Shown: positions 45,032 to 57,800 of the stretch, in pieces
Layout: every line of letters starts with the position of its first letter
Position numbering within the stretch: position 1 is the first letter of the stretch
From: Augochlora pura
Taxonomy: Eukaryota; Arthropoda; Insecta; Hymenoptera; Halictidae
Length of the DNA: 64,000 nt
Direction: 5' to 3'
NCBI RefSeq assembly: GCF_028453695.1
Contig: NC_135778.1
Location: 4,474,166-4,538,165, forward strand
Translations under genes and position numbers: made by a program
Notes under the pieces: model-generated
Told to the model about the DNA's origin: nothing
What the model saw: the letters and a program-made list of their open reading frames with translations, nothing else
Database searches by the model: none

Positions 45032-45521
45032 CTGTCATAAAAAAATATCTATCGATCTTTAGTTTCATTTTACAGTTGTATGAAGTGCAGAAATATATGA
45101 TTACAAAAATGTGGACATGAATTGATAACTTACAATTATATTATTACACGTATGTTATTACATTACGGTTTAACAGAAGAAGGAATGAAGAACGAATTGA
45201 AAATGTAGTAGATGTAGTAAATATGAAAATCAACAATTTAATTTCTTAAAAAATATAAAAACTTAAATAACAGTTTGCATTACACAATATTGCAAGCGTT
45301 TAAATAATGTATATAATATTTTTGCTGTAAGTCATAAATATTAAATAAATAGTAACTTGTCATATGATAGTATGCAGACTTCTCACGACTGATTTACAAA
45401 TGACACAATATTATCGATTAACAAAAGATTAAAAGATATATCAATATCGTTCCATGTAAATCTATATCCAAAGAAAAACATATTCAATGAAAATAATTGC
45501 TAAACACCAAGGAATACAGAC

Positions 45522-48500
45522 CTGTGGTGTCATTTGCCGTGTTAGGAAGGATTTTAATGATCCTTTCAAACGTTCGAACATTGACAAATCAGTAGGTGCT
45601 TTTAATTGAACGTTTTCATTGGAGAAAAAATTTCCTATAAACAAATGTAGAAAAATTTAAATCAAACTACATTCATATCTTAGCTTTTAGATAAATATTT
45701 TGTTTCAGTTTATGTTATTTCTGTAAGAAATAATAATCTCTTACCAAGAGTAACTGTGAGATCACTGTTAGCGGCTGAAAAGGCTTTTAATAATTCCGAA
45801 CCTTCAACACTGAATAAAAACACGACTGGGATAGTTACATCGTCCACTTCTTTTCCATCTCCTGACATTGCAAACATAGGTGAAGTTGCAGCACTGGAAC
45901 CCTCAACATTGTCTAATACTATTCCAGCAATAGCACCTGCTTGTTGAATTCTTCTTGCCTGTAAGCAAAATATGCTATACTAACTGTATATGATTAATCT
46001 GGAACAATATTTGCAATGTACAGATAAGTACTCGTTATAAAATGTTTTAATATTTTCGAAAAAGCTTTCATATATAAGCTCTATATAGTAATCTGTAATT
46101 TTTTAATAATTACTAATCGAATGGTTGCTGTACAATTAAGAAATATTCACCTTCTCTATAAACATACAACTGCCACGATGCATCATTGCTATCTTGCCTG
46201 CGAGATTATCTGCATTGAGAAGATCAGTGCAGGCAGAAGTTGGATATGTAAAAATAACTTTGCCAGTAATTTTATTTAATCCCTGTAACTCTAATCCAAA
46301 ATGTGCTGGCCCAGCAAACAATATCACTTTCTGCGGTGGATTTGTATTTGGTTTCATAAATGTAACTACTTGTGGTTTAGTTTCGGCTTGCTGAGACTGC
46401 ATTTTACTTATTTCGACCATTTCTTGCATAAATAACAAACCTTCCTCAGAATCTTGTGGCGTTTTTGCCTGTAGAAAATAAATGTATGCATATTTTATAC
46501 AAATTGAGGTATATAGTTGAAGCAATTTGCACATAAAAACTTTTGTACTACATTAGAAAAGGTGTGTAAGAGTTGAACTCGTCCATCTGCTAGGGTTAAA
46601 GTTGTTATTCCCATATCGCTTAACAATTTCATATGTTCCAAATTGTTAGCCTATAACGGAAAATAGTTTTTCTTTCATATAAAAAAATACTTAGATACGA
46701 TCTCTTGTAATCTAAGCAATATTCATTACTTGAAATTGGGCAGCACTCAATTTCCTCTTTATTGTCCGTCTTGGACATACATCTTCAACCATATTTCTCA
46801 AAGGTAAACGTACTGAAGCAGGAAATAAATGTAGACTGTTAGGGCAAGTACGATCCATTTCGTCTACATGCACCATGTCGCGTTCAAAATCTTGCTTCAT
46901 TTCGTGAAATGCGAAAATGTAAGGTATAAATATATAGTTTACTATAAAATTTAATTTTTAAATTATTTACATACTTACCGAAGAAACGTTAGTTCTTTTG
47001 GAAGCAAGTGTTAACGGTAATAAATGTCCTTCGGTTGTAAAAATGAATTCATCTAGATCTAAAACCAATTCGCTCGGTTCCGCGAATAATAAAAACAGGT
47101 ATTTGAATGTCTCTGATAATACAAAACTATCCATTGTATCATCGTGTTTATTTGTTCTAACGTCTGAGACGGCTGCATAACCACATGGTACTCTAGCATA
47201 AGTTTGTAGGCTTCTTAGTACCTTACGTCCAACACCTAAATAATAATGATCACCCGTAGCACGATAAAGGAAGTAAGTTGATTCTAAAAACTCTGGTCTT
47301 AAAGGATGATGCCCCCAATGTATCTAGAATTATATAAATTTAGAAATACTTTTAATATAAAACACAAATTTTAACTAATTAAAAAAATGGTAGATACCTG
47401 AAAATCAGTAGTAAATGCTTCTGGTATAAAATTATGTCTTTGCATCACCTGATACAGCATTTCATGTGTTTCAACAGCAGGTTTAATATCACCTTTTAAT
47501 ACCTGTAAATATTAAACAATAGTTCACATACAAAACAAATGCAATAATACTTATGAAATAAACAATTTAAAATATATACATATTATCACAAACCTACCTG
47601 TAACCCAGGCCAAAAAGCTAATAACGCATCCATGAAATTTTTCGAATTTGTATTTGGTCTATGCATATGTACATCTAATAACATCGGTCCTTGACTTACA
47701 TACTTCATTACAGCTTGATAATGCTTATTAAACCTTCCTAAATATTTTTCATCACCTGCATAACATTAATACTTAATTTAATTATTGCAATCTTCATTAT
47801 AAAACTATAGATATAATAACGATTATATAATAATTACCTAATAGAATGTACGCTTTAAGACAATATTCATAGTAGGAGTCTATACCTGCTCCCACGCCAG
47901 AATCTCTCCGTACCCAGTCACCAGAATGTACATTTAATACACTACCCATTAAATCGGTGCCTCGATGACGCATTCTCCATAAGACATCCATCGCTTTTTG
48001 TGCTTTCTCCTACATCATACAATAATGTAAAATCAAATCCAATCAATTATTTTTATAGAAATGATTACCTCAAAAATCGATTCTCCTGTTAATCTCGACA
48101 ATGCTGCCATTTCTAAAATCATACTACCTGCACAAGCTGTACACGTTTCTCTTGACATTTCTAAGGGTACCCCTTTCATACCATATTTTAAATTTATCTA
48201 GAGAAAACATACAATCAGAAATGTTTGCTATTTCTTAATTTCTCATATGTACTAATATAATATAATAGTTTAAAATATCATTACTCTGCCATATGGTATT
48301 CCTGTTGTTGTGTTAAATGCCGGTAGAAATCTGTACCCTAAATCTTTTGCTAAATTTAGAAGTTCACCTCGATACCATGGCATTATATCAGCTCGTTGTT
48401 GCAAATATTCTGCCAGTATATGACCGCTCAGAAGACCTCTGGTGAACAAATTATTTAAAAAGAAATGTTGATTACTCTGCATGAAAATAATATAGTACAT

Positions 48501-49576
48501 TAAAATGTAGTGAACAGCATATTTTACCCAAGCATTCTAATATTGGTTTCAAATAGAGAAACAATAACATCTGTATCGAAGCTAACATCTCTGGCAACAA
48601 GTTTAACCGCATTCTCAAATTCTTCTAAATCTCCCAACACCTAATAAATAATTACAACTACGTTACCAAACACTGTATAAACTTCAGTCGCCTTGTATAA
48701 AATATAAAGAATACACTTACCACAAGTGTATCTAATGTGTCAACCAATGTAAGTGAAAAACTGCAAACAAATATTATATATTTATATAATTGTGCAATTT
48801 GTAAGACATAAGTTTTTCATTATTAATAATTTAACTATAAGAATATATATTTTAATAAAATTACAGAAAGTGATAATCCTATAGAGTGGTTTTGTTAGAA
48901 ATAAAACTTTTCAAAATAATAAACAATATATTAAAAACCAGTTCTTACTTTCCCAACGTGGAATCTATATCACCCCTGTTTGGTTCTGATCCTCGATATC
49001 GTCCTTTACAACTCAATGGCATTAATTCGTCAGCAGGATATGCATTATCCTTTAATAAATAAATTTAATTCTTTAGCCATCATATAAACATATATTTCCA
49101 TAATAAAATTATCAAGCCATTTCATGATTAAAATGAATGTAGTGAAAGCATCTGCGTTATACTTTAGTCATAACAATCCCCAAAAATACCCTTCTCCTGA
49201 AATAACTACCATTCAGTTTCGTTATTATGGCTTGCAATTTTACCTTTAAATCGATGCAATAAATTTATTATAAATCTAGGGAAAATATTACATAAACTTT
49301 ACCATGTAAGCATTATATGCATGATAAAACATATCCCGGGATTCTTCCCTATAATTAAAATTATAAAATTAGTAAAAGCAATATATATATATATATAAAT
49401 ATATATGTGGATTAGATTATGAAATAACATATAAAACTATATAACGATACAAACTTCAATGTGTCACGTTCCTCTTTGCTCATATACTCCAATGGATCAT
49501 CTTCGGATGTAGCTAGCAACGCTTGTATGCAACATCCAAACATAAGTAACCCCCAAATTAAAAAATCACAAGCCAT
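45522..49576 (-). CDS. Edem3: ER degradation-enhancing alpha-mannosidase-like protein 3 (EDEM3), GH47 and PA domains
   Basis: Sixteen exons with GT-AG ends and consistent phases run 49576-49455, 49348-49303, 49049-48949, 48760-48721, 48640-48528, 48438-48285, 48197-48069, 48009-47838, 47755-47598, 47502-47398, 47323-46979, 46894-46730, 46650-46552, 46468-46151, 45958-45745 and 45634-45522. They encode 798 residues. Residues 1-22 are a signal peptide. The GH47 domain (about 42-490) shows MFYHAYNAYM, AYPADELMPLSC, GAGIDSYYEYCLKAYILLG, RPEFLESTYFLYRATGD, FVLSETFKYLFLLF and IFTTEGH. The PA domain (about 600-770) includes GKIAMMHRGSCMFIEKARRI. The PA domain separates EDEM3 from EDEM1 and EDEM2. 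EDEM3 trims mannose from misfolded glycoproteins in the ER lumen for degradation. The last exon either splices into 45031-43412 or reads on to a stop at 45462. Confidence 0.93.
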
Positions 49577-51080
49577 TTTTTTATACTAAAAAATGTACTC
49601 CTCTTGATGTCAAGACCTTGTAATTGTAATAGCACACATTGTCTTTCATAAATGTTCCTGATTTATCTTATCAGAAGATCATTATAGCACAATAATCAAA
49701 TGGTATACTTCATTATATGTTTCAAGTGCACGTATTCACAACACCTTTTCTTTTAGTTAATGTGCCTTATCTTGGTTTCTTCTGCAACATGTTCTACAGA
49801 TACAAACACCATAAACTTATTGAAATATAATATATTTTGTAGAGTACCATAAATTGAAATAGGCGTTCACATCACTTAGTCCTTGTCATTGATTAAAAAT
49901 AATTGTTAATACGTGTATAAAAAAAGAAAAATAGCCATTCAAATTAGGCACAGTCTATAGGTTATAAAAGTCTTTAATTATTTTTCACGAAATTCGGCGA
50001 TGTGTCAAATTATGACTGACAATTGGTAGAAGAGGTGCATACGATTAAATACAATACGGCAAGAAATGAACCGGCAATAATAACAGGTGATTGCGTATTT
50101 TCATCAAGGCCAGATGATGTGGCTACTGTCAGTTTGCTGTTGTTCAAACGATTTTCCACCTCGGCTATGATATATACGTGTAGGAGACACCATATGTTTC
50201 GTAACACTTATGATACTTTTATTTTATATTACGTATCCCTTATTTAGATTTGCAGCGGTTGCGTTAAAAATTGCATTTGCAAAGAAAATCTAATGAAATG
50301 CAATACTCTATTCACGGTTATGATAGCAAACGTTTTCATCGAAAAGTTAACCTCTTAATAACAGCACAACCGAGTAGGAGAATCACGTGACTGATAGACA
50401 ATGTATGGAAGTTTACCAGAAATTTAAATCGTGTGCACATAACATTTTGCATCGACATACAACTTCGATAATTGAATAATTTTTATTTTGATCTCATTAA
50501 AATTACAAATACCGTCTAGATGTTAAAACACACTATAAAGATAAATATACATATGTATTAAGTTAAAGATTTATTCGAATCGCGTGGTGTGAGCAGCGCG
50601 CACTACGAATTAGAACACGCTCTCTCTTTCTCTCTATCTATCTATCTGGCTTCTTATGGGGGTTGTATACTATTTATTATATTCATAGTGATGCGTTTGG
50701 AACCATTACAGTAGTTCGCAACCACCTAATTGCAAGATTTGTAACGAGAACTTTAGAAACATTGGTTGACATTTCTTGTCCTCGCCAATGAATAAAAAAA
50801 GGAGATTTGAAAAATTGAATTAGAAGAGAACACGCGGGATCAGCGCTTGTTTCCGCCGCGCTCGGATAGGAGGCGCTGCCTGTTTGCCGATTTTGAGTCG
50901 CGTTTTGAAGCCCGAAGCGCACATAACCATCAAAGCCGGCGGCGAGCAGACGAAAGCGAGTGGAAGTGCCGTAATCGTGCAATGAACTCGTATTTCGCAT
51001 GCTAAACATCGACGAAAGAATATTTTATGTACGCTCTTTTCGTAACTTTCCATTCAAGCGAATAATTTACTGAATAAAAA
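49577..51080. promoter_or_regulatory. Divergent promoter region between Edem3 and TRMT112
   Basis: About 1.5 kb separates the two start codons, which face away from each other. The GC-richer, CpG-containing part nearest TRMT112 (50580-51050) includes a CTCT/ATCT low-complexity run at 50622-50647. The Edem3 side is AT-rich. Individual transcription start sites are not evident. Confidence 0.45.
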
Positions 51081-52003
51081 ATGAAGCTTCTAACACATAA
51101 TATGTTAACTTCGAAATGCTTGAAAGGCGTAACTGTTGGATACCCCTTAGGAATTGTTGTAAGTGTCAAACGTGTTTAATGTTTAAGGTTAATTCTAGTG
51201 AAGGTTAAATGAGATTTTTATAAGAAATATGAACATGTTTTTTTACGGAAACAGCTATATTGAGATTGCTTGTAACCACAAAATTACGTAAATTTGTAGG
51301 CGAAAGATATTAAAGTGTCTGAAGTCGATTTCAATTCAGAATTTATTGCAAGAATAATTCCAAAACTTGATTGGGGTACATTATGGAAAGCAGCAGAGAG
51401 TGTAAGTTTACTATATTAAAGTTTCGATTTAAATGGAAAGTACACTGAAATTTTATAATAAATTGTAACATTATAAATTAGAATCTTAACATTTCCTAGT
51501 AACTAACTACTAAATGGTATAATGTTAAATAAAATATATTTTAATTCGATCATGTTTATATAAATTCAAAATATTTTTAAAGGAAAAGAGAAAGATATTT
51601 TTATTAAACACTTTTTAATAACTTCAAACATTTTTTTTCATCATAATATATAAAGTATAGTTGTTTATTGCCATGTTCTTTAAATAACATCATATTTATT
51701 TCCTTAAACTTATAACAAAAAGTTTATTTTAATGTGAGTAGCATGTAAAATTTGAACTATATTTGAAATTTGTGCGCTGTTAGAAATTACATATGAAATG
51801 TTAAACAGATAGGTCATGTTGGAGAGTTGCCACAAACTTTGATTCAAGATTTTGAAACGAATGAAGAATTTTTGAAGAAAGTTCACCATGTATTACTCGA
51901 AGTTGAAGTTATTAATGGAGATCTATTGTGTCCAGAATCCGGTAGAAAATTTCCTATAAATGATGGTATACCAAATATGCTTTTAAATGAAGATGAAGTT
52001 TAA
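51081..52003 (+). CDS. Trmt112: TRMT112, multifunctional methyltransferase activator subunit
   Basis: Three exons, 51081-51158, 51300-51401 and 51809-52003, have GTAAGT/GTAAGT donors and phase-0 joins and give 124 residues, the family's usual size. Family motifs are MKLLTHNML at the start, FIARIIPKLDW, EEFLKKVHHVLLEVEV, and the C-terminal LLCPESGRKFPINDGIPNMLLNEDEV. TRMT112 is a small adaptor that stabilises several SAM-dependent methyltransferases (TRMT11, ALKBH8, BUD23, METTL5, HEMK2) acting on tRNA, rRNA and release factor. It has a Trm112 zinc-ribbon-like fold. AATAAA at 52012-52017 lies directly after the stop. The upstream neighbour Edem3 is divergent. Confidence 0.97.
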
Positions 52004-54856
52004 ACGTTCAAAATAAATATAAATGTTAACATACATTGTTTTTTTTATAAGTAGTACATGTTTAAATGTATGCAAAAATTTATTGTTTAATGTTTCATAC
52101 TGCAGTTGTCATCTAGTGAAAATACATACTATCATTTAAAATTATACAATACAATAAATATAGTAAAAACTATGAAATTTACTGAATTAGTAAAAAATCA
52201 TTAAACACTGTAGATCATGTGTTAACTGTACATTATATGTATATCAATGTACAATACTTTATAATGCGTAATATCTGCGAAGTATTATAGTACATACTAT
52301 ATCTATTGAATTTCATTAATAAATTATTACACAAGAAGGATGGTTATGGATGTCTTCTTTATTGTACAGATATGTGTAAATACAATGAAATACAATGTTT
52401 GTATCACTGCGATATTCTGTATACATCGTTTGCATTTACATCATGTTTACAGTGCTAATCGTGAATTGTTCTGATTCATTTTTTAGTATACTCATTATTT
52501 AATTTAAAAAATTTTGACTACATGTATTTGACTCAATATTTGTTTTGACAATATGTTACCATGACCATATGAAACAAGAAATAATTTGTAAAATATCTAA
52601 ATATATAGATTTCCTTTTATATATTTATATTGCATAAAATCTGTTAAAAATAGTTTTATTTCTGTAAATAAAATAATGTGTATGTAAGAGAAATTGCTTG
52701 GAACTTGAAATCTTAATTATGAAGTAGGGTAACACTATTAATATTTAACATTGTTATTCGAATGTACAATGACTATCTTATCTTAATAATGTAACAGAAA
52801 ATCCACTTTGGATCAACGAATTTCGCATGGTAAAATACATTTATTACTTTAATGACAGCAAAATGTAACTAACATCTATTAGATACAACCTCCTATATTA
52901 TCTAACTAATTTCTATGTGATATGAAAAAAAGTGGTGACGAGAACGTTTTATTCGTATTATACCATTGTAAAATAGTATTTTGGAATAAGAGTTTGGATG
53001 GAAGAGTTTTGATAGAAACAAATTTGGCAATTTATACATTTGACTTTTAGTCACTCCATAGCAATACATCCCATAGACAAACTTTAAACCGTTGTATATT
53101 CAAACAATCGAAAGAGTATTTTATATTGAAATATTTAATTACAATGATAATCTAATTGAAGTATATATTCATTCATTCCGTTTAATGTTAATCTTCTGCG
53201 TGTAATATCAGGCAATACTCAAAATATAGTCAAAATAGATTATTTTACGCCTTCTAGTTTTTAAGAATCAAAAAGCTATAAAAATAGCTCTCAACTAATG
53301 TTTCAGCCACAGCCCGTCTGTTATTAATTTTTTTTATTCACATATTAAGTTTCTTAAAGGCAGGATTATTTTGGATTAAGCTATGAAAATACTTTTGTAC
53401 ATTGATTTAACTATAGCACATATAAATATTAAGTTTTTTCCTTGTTTAGTTTATTATTAGAAACCCTATTTTGGTTATGGCCTAAATTGTATGCAATAAT
53501 CGACTGGGAGTTTGCATCATGGATATGCAAATTTGTATTCGTATCGTTTCTACTTGCTACATTTAAAAATTCATATAGTTTGTAAAAGTAAAATTTTCCC
53601 AAATTGTTTTCCACAATAAACAAACTTTTTTTCACGCGTACATCATGTCAAATACTTAATAATACTGCATATATAGGACCTAATTACATACTATTAATTA
53701 TAAATTTATTAACTCACAAACAAGATTGTAATCTTAAGGATTGGTTAGTGCTGGAATATAATAGTATTAAACGTGTATATTTCTTAAATAATTCATCAAG
53801 ATAAAGAAATGGAATTTTCAATAAACATATGAGACGTAATAACTATAATATTTGCAGTCCGAAACACGTTGGTACGAGAACTTATTTAAACTTAAGTAAA
53901 AATGCCTTTACATGTATATAAAAGTGTCCTACAAAACATTTCAAACAAATTTTAATATATTTCAACACTTCATTTCCTTAAGACAGGAAAGTAATTTATG
54001 TTTGAATATAATTTAAAAAACGAATACGTTATACCACAGATACTAAAATTCGCATTGATACTGATACAGAATTAATTACTACTACTATAAGATCTACCAT
54101 TATGTCTCATTGAATTAAAACAATTAGAGATATTTGATTTACCTTTGCAAAGAAGTTTATCTATAATCTTTTGTTTAAATATGATATATAGATAATTCAA
54201 TGACCAGTCGAATGTTCTTTAAAATTATTTATGAACATGTAGAAATTTGACACATTGAAGTACAATCAACGCTCATAAGATATGTCACAAATGGAAGCAT
54301 TAAGATACTTTCAAATTTATAACACATAGTAGTTTATGATAATGTGATATACTTTTTAAATTATCTAAAGTGTATATGAGAATGTAAGTAAATTTGAACA
54401 CTTCTTTGCACATCTTTTTATAATTCATCTACTTTGTCCACATTATTTTACTAGAGATTCTTTTTCTCATACGAAATATATTGAAAAAAATGTTTTAAAA
54501 CATCAAAATATAATATAAGTCGTACATTGATCTATAACAAACTAAATATAACAAATATTACACAATGTAACTTCAATAGGAATGCAATAAATAAAACGTA
54601 CAATTTATCAATATTTATCTAAAGCATCAATATTCTTTAAAAAAAAACTTAATTATATAACACATTAAAAGTTAACAAACTAATATTTCAGTTCATTTTA
54701 AAAATAATCAACTACTTTAAATTCATGGAGTTTCATTCAAATTTATATGTATAAGTTAAATAATTAACATATAAAAACATTAACATAAAAGAGAAACATA
54801 ACACTCTTTTCGTTTTAACAAACATATAAATTAAAAAAAAAGCAATTGCATAAGTT
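52004..54856. other. AT-rich intergenic DNA between convergent 3' ends
   Basis: It lies between TRMT112 (plus) and the WW/CUE gene (minus), so it holds both 3' UTRs. No coding frame with a recognisable domain, RNA gene or repeat family was found. Confidence 0.5.
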
Positions 54857-57800
54857 TCATTTACCACGACATTCTGAATTTATTGCATTCCTTTGGGAAT
54901 AAATAGAACCTTGAGTTAATCCACGTAGTGGACCTTTCCTCAGTTGCGGATCTGGACCTTTAGCAGTATAAAATTTTCCAGAAACTAAGCCTGTATCGTG
55001 CCCATGTGACACTATTTTGGTAAACGTGTTATTTGTTATCAAATTTGGATCTGGCCCTGACCATGGCGCATAATCGGGTCTATAAAAATTGTGACAAAAA
55101 TGATAGTTAAAACTTTACAATTGTGAAGTGTGAAGTTACATAATATAAGGTACAAATTAAGGAATGCTAGTTAATAGAAACAGAACATTTTTAACTTACA
55201 GAAGTAAATCATTATTGGCTCCCTTTGGCAAATCAGAATTTGGTCCAACAGGTTTTGTTAGATATGGAGATTTATATTCGTTATCTTCTCTAGTACTGGT
55301 TCCTCGAGAGACTCTAAAAATTTAATTGCACATCATGCGTTTAATATTATTTATTTAACGTGAAAATGATATACTAGTATAGTATCTTCATTGCAATACA
55401 AAAATATAACTTACTTTGGTATTTCTATCTTATTTTTACATCGCTTAGATTTTTCTACTTCTGGATCCTTTATTACTTTCTTAATTGGTGAAGCAGTTAA
55501 TTTTACTGCTTCAGTTACTGGAGGGCTGTCTTCTTTTTCATCACTTCTACTGCTGTAAATTTTCATATAGGTTTGCTTAATGTATAACTCACAGTTACAT
55601 CAAATTAAAAAAAAAACTTTTTGGTTCATCTTTTTACTAGCGTTAAAAAGATACTGAATTTTAACTTCATCCATTTCAACAATGGAATCGATTTCAATGA
55701 AAAATATTTAAAACTGTTCACATATCAAAATATAATTAAAAAGATATTGTAGCTTCACCAGATTGTAAACTGTTAATGAATGATTGAAGAATGATAATAT
55801 ATTTGTTTGAATTTTAATTTACTTCTCACTGCTAGATGCACAAAGAGGTTTTGTAGTTTCTTCTGTAACCACAATGTCCAATATATGCATAGCTCTCTCT
55901 TCATCATAATCAACACTATCCATTGCAAGCGCTATTACTCTTTCTGGTACGGTCTTATACTTTTCCATTAATCGTGCTTTCACTGAAAAATTTTAATATA
56001 ATTTATCATAAAATGATTATATTAGCATTTTAGAAAAATATAAAGTGATTTACTTTTATTTTTCTCCTCTAAACTCTTCATTCGTGGTGGAGGAGTCGGA
56101 GCAGCTTGTTGTTTATTTCTTGCTGCCTGTAAAAATACAATTTGAAGTGAATTGAAATTATTATAAAAATTAAATACGAACAAATAGGAAATATTGTAGT
56201 ATATTACTTGTTCTTCTTCTTTCTTCCTTGCTAATGATCTAGGAGCTGTAGGATTTCGTTTCTCGTAGCCCAAATCGATCAATTTTTCTGAAGCTTTCTG
56301 GACATTATTATCACTTTGTTCCAAAATATCAAGCAACATAGTCTCTTCCACTTTGGGAAATATATTTTTCAGGTACCTGTAGATACATGTTCAATGTATT
56401 AATTACTATAATTGTTGGATCTCCCATCAAGTACAAGTACAGACAAAATCTACAATACAGGATGAAATATTACACAATTCATTACGATCAGTTATTGAAA
56501 GAAATATTACATAATACACTAGGAATAATAATTGAGATAGTATAAACGTACATGTGATAAACACTTTGGCAATTTGACATCAAAAGAGTTAATTATATAC
56601 TTACTACAGATAACTTAAATATACTGAAAGTTTCAAAATATTCAGACAATGATATTCTTCGACTGTATAAGAGATACATATAAATATTTCAGATTGTAAT
56701 ACACGTGCACATACTACCATGCTTGAATCATGATTCCTTTGAATAAATGAGTTTTTTTTATTGTATACATATGTATAAAAATGTTATGAACATTTTTTAT
56801 TTTAAATTTTAATATATAATAATATTTGAATATTTTATATGTATTAAAAATTATTTAAAACAATTTGTATACATGAATTTGAATATGTACATTTTGAGAA
56901 ACTCATTTATTGATGCAAAGTTTCTTAAAATAATATGAGATAATATGTTAACAAAATATATAAGCATCAATTCGCCACTAAAAATTGAACAGAAAATACA
57001 TTGATGATATAAAACTGAAACCAACCTATCTACGATCTGTGTAAATCTTACATTATCCAACATGTGTTGTATTGTAAACCAGGAAGAAACTGAAATAAAA
57101 AATGAGTTCTAAATCACGCATACCATATGTAAAGTAATAACTAAATGAAAATAATGTCTAGGAAATAAAAGATCAGCAAAAGAAATAGAAAAATGTAAGT
57201 GTAATTGGCCTGTTTAAGAACAATTTCTTCAAAACTACTTAATATGGATTTACTTCATACATGTGATTCATATCTTCACAAAACTTCACTAAGTCAATTG
57301 CACTATGAAGTTCTGCAGTCCTTCATTACACGAATGGTTGTAATACTGTTGTTTTAAAATTGTAGTTAAGGAGTTGCAATGCATTGCAGACAATTGTACA
57401 AAAATTTGTACTTTTTTCATGTAAATTATGCAAAAAATATAGAATTATACAATTGATCTACAATGTGCATTCGTACATGCTATCACTACACAGTATCGAA
57501 CGTATTATGCGCGTATAAAATATACCAGATATACAAAATGAAAAAGTACTTCATTTTTTTATCTGATATACTTCAGATGCGTATATCAGATACATAGAAT
57601 GAAAGAATACTTTAATTTTTATCTGATATATTTCTCTGTGACTATCACAAAATACAATATCAACATCTAGCATCCATATTGGGTGAAACTGAAATTGTAA
57701 GAATGGGAAAAACCTAAGTTTCATTTTTGGGGAGTTAGGGGTTGGCCGAGTTCCCCGAGGCGGACTCAATGTTAGAGCTGCATGTATAGTGTGAGGTGGT

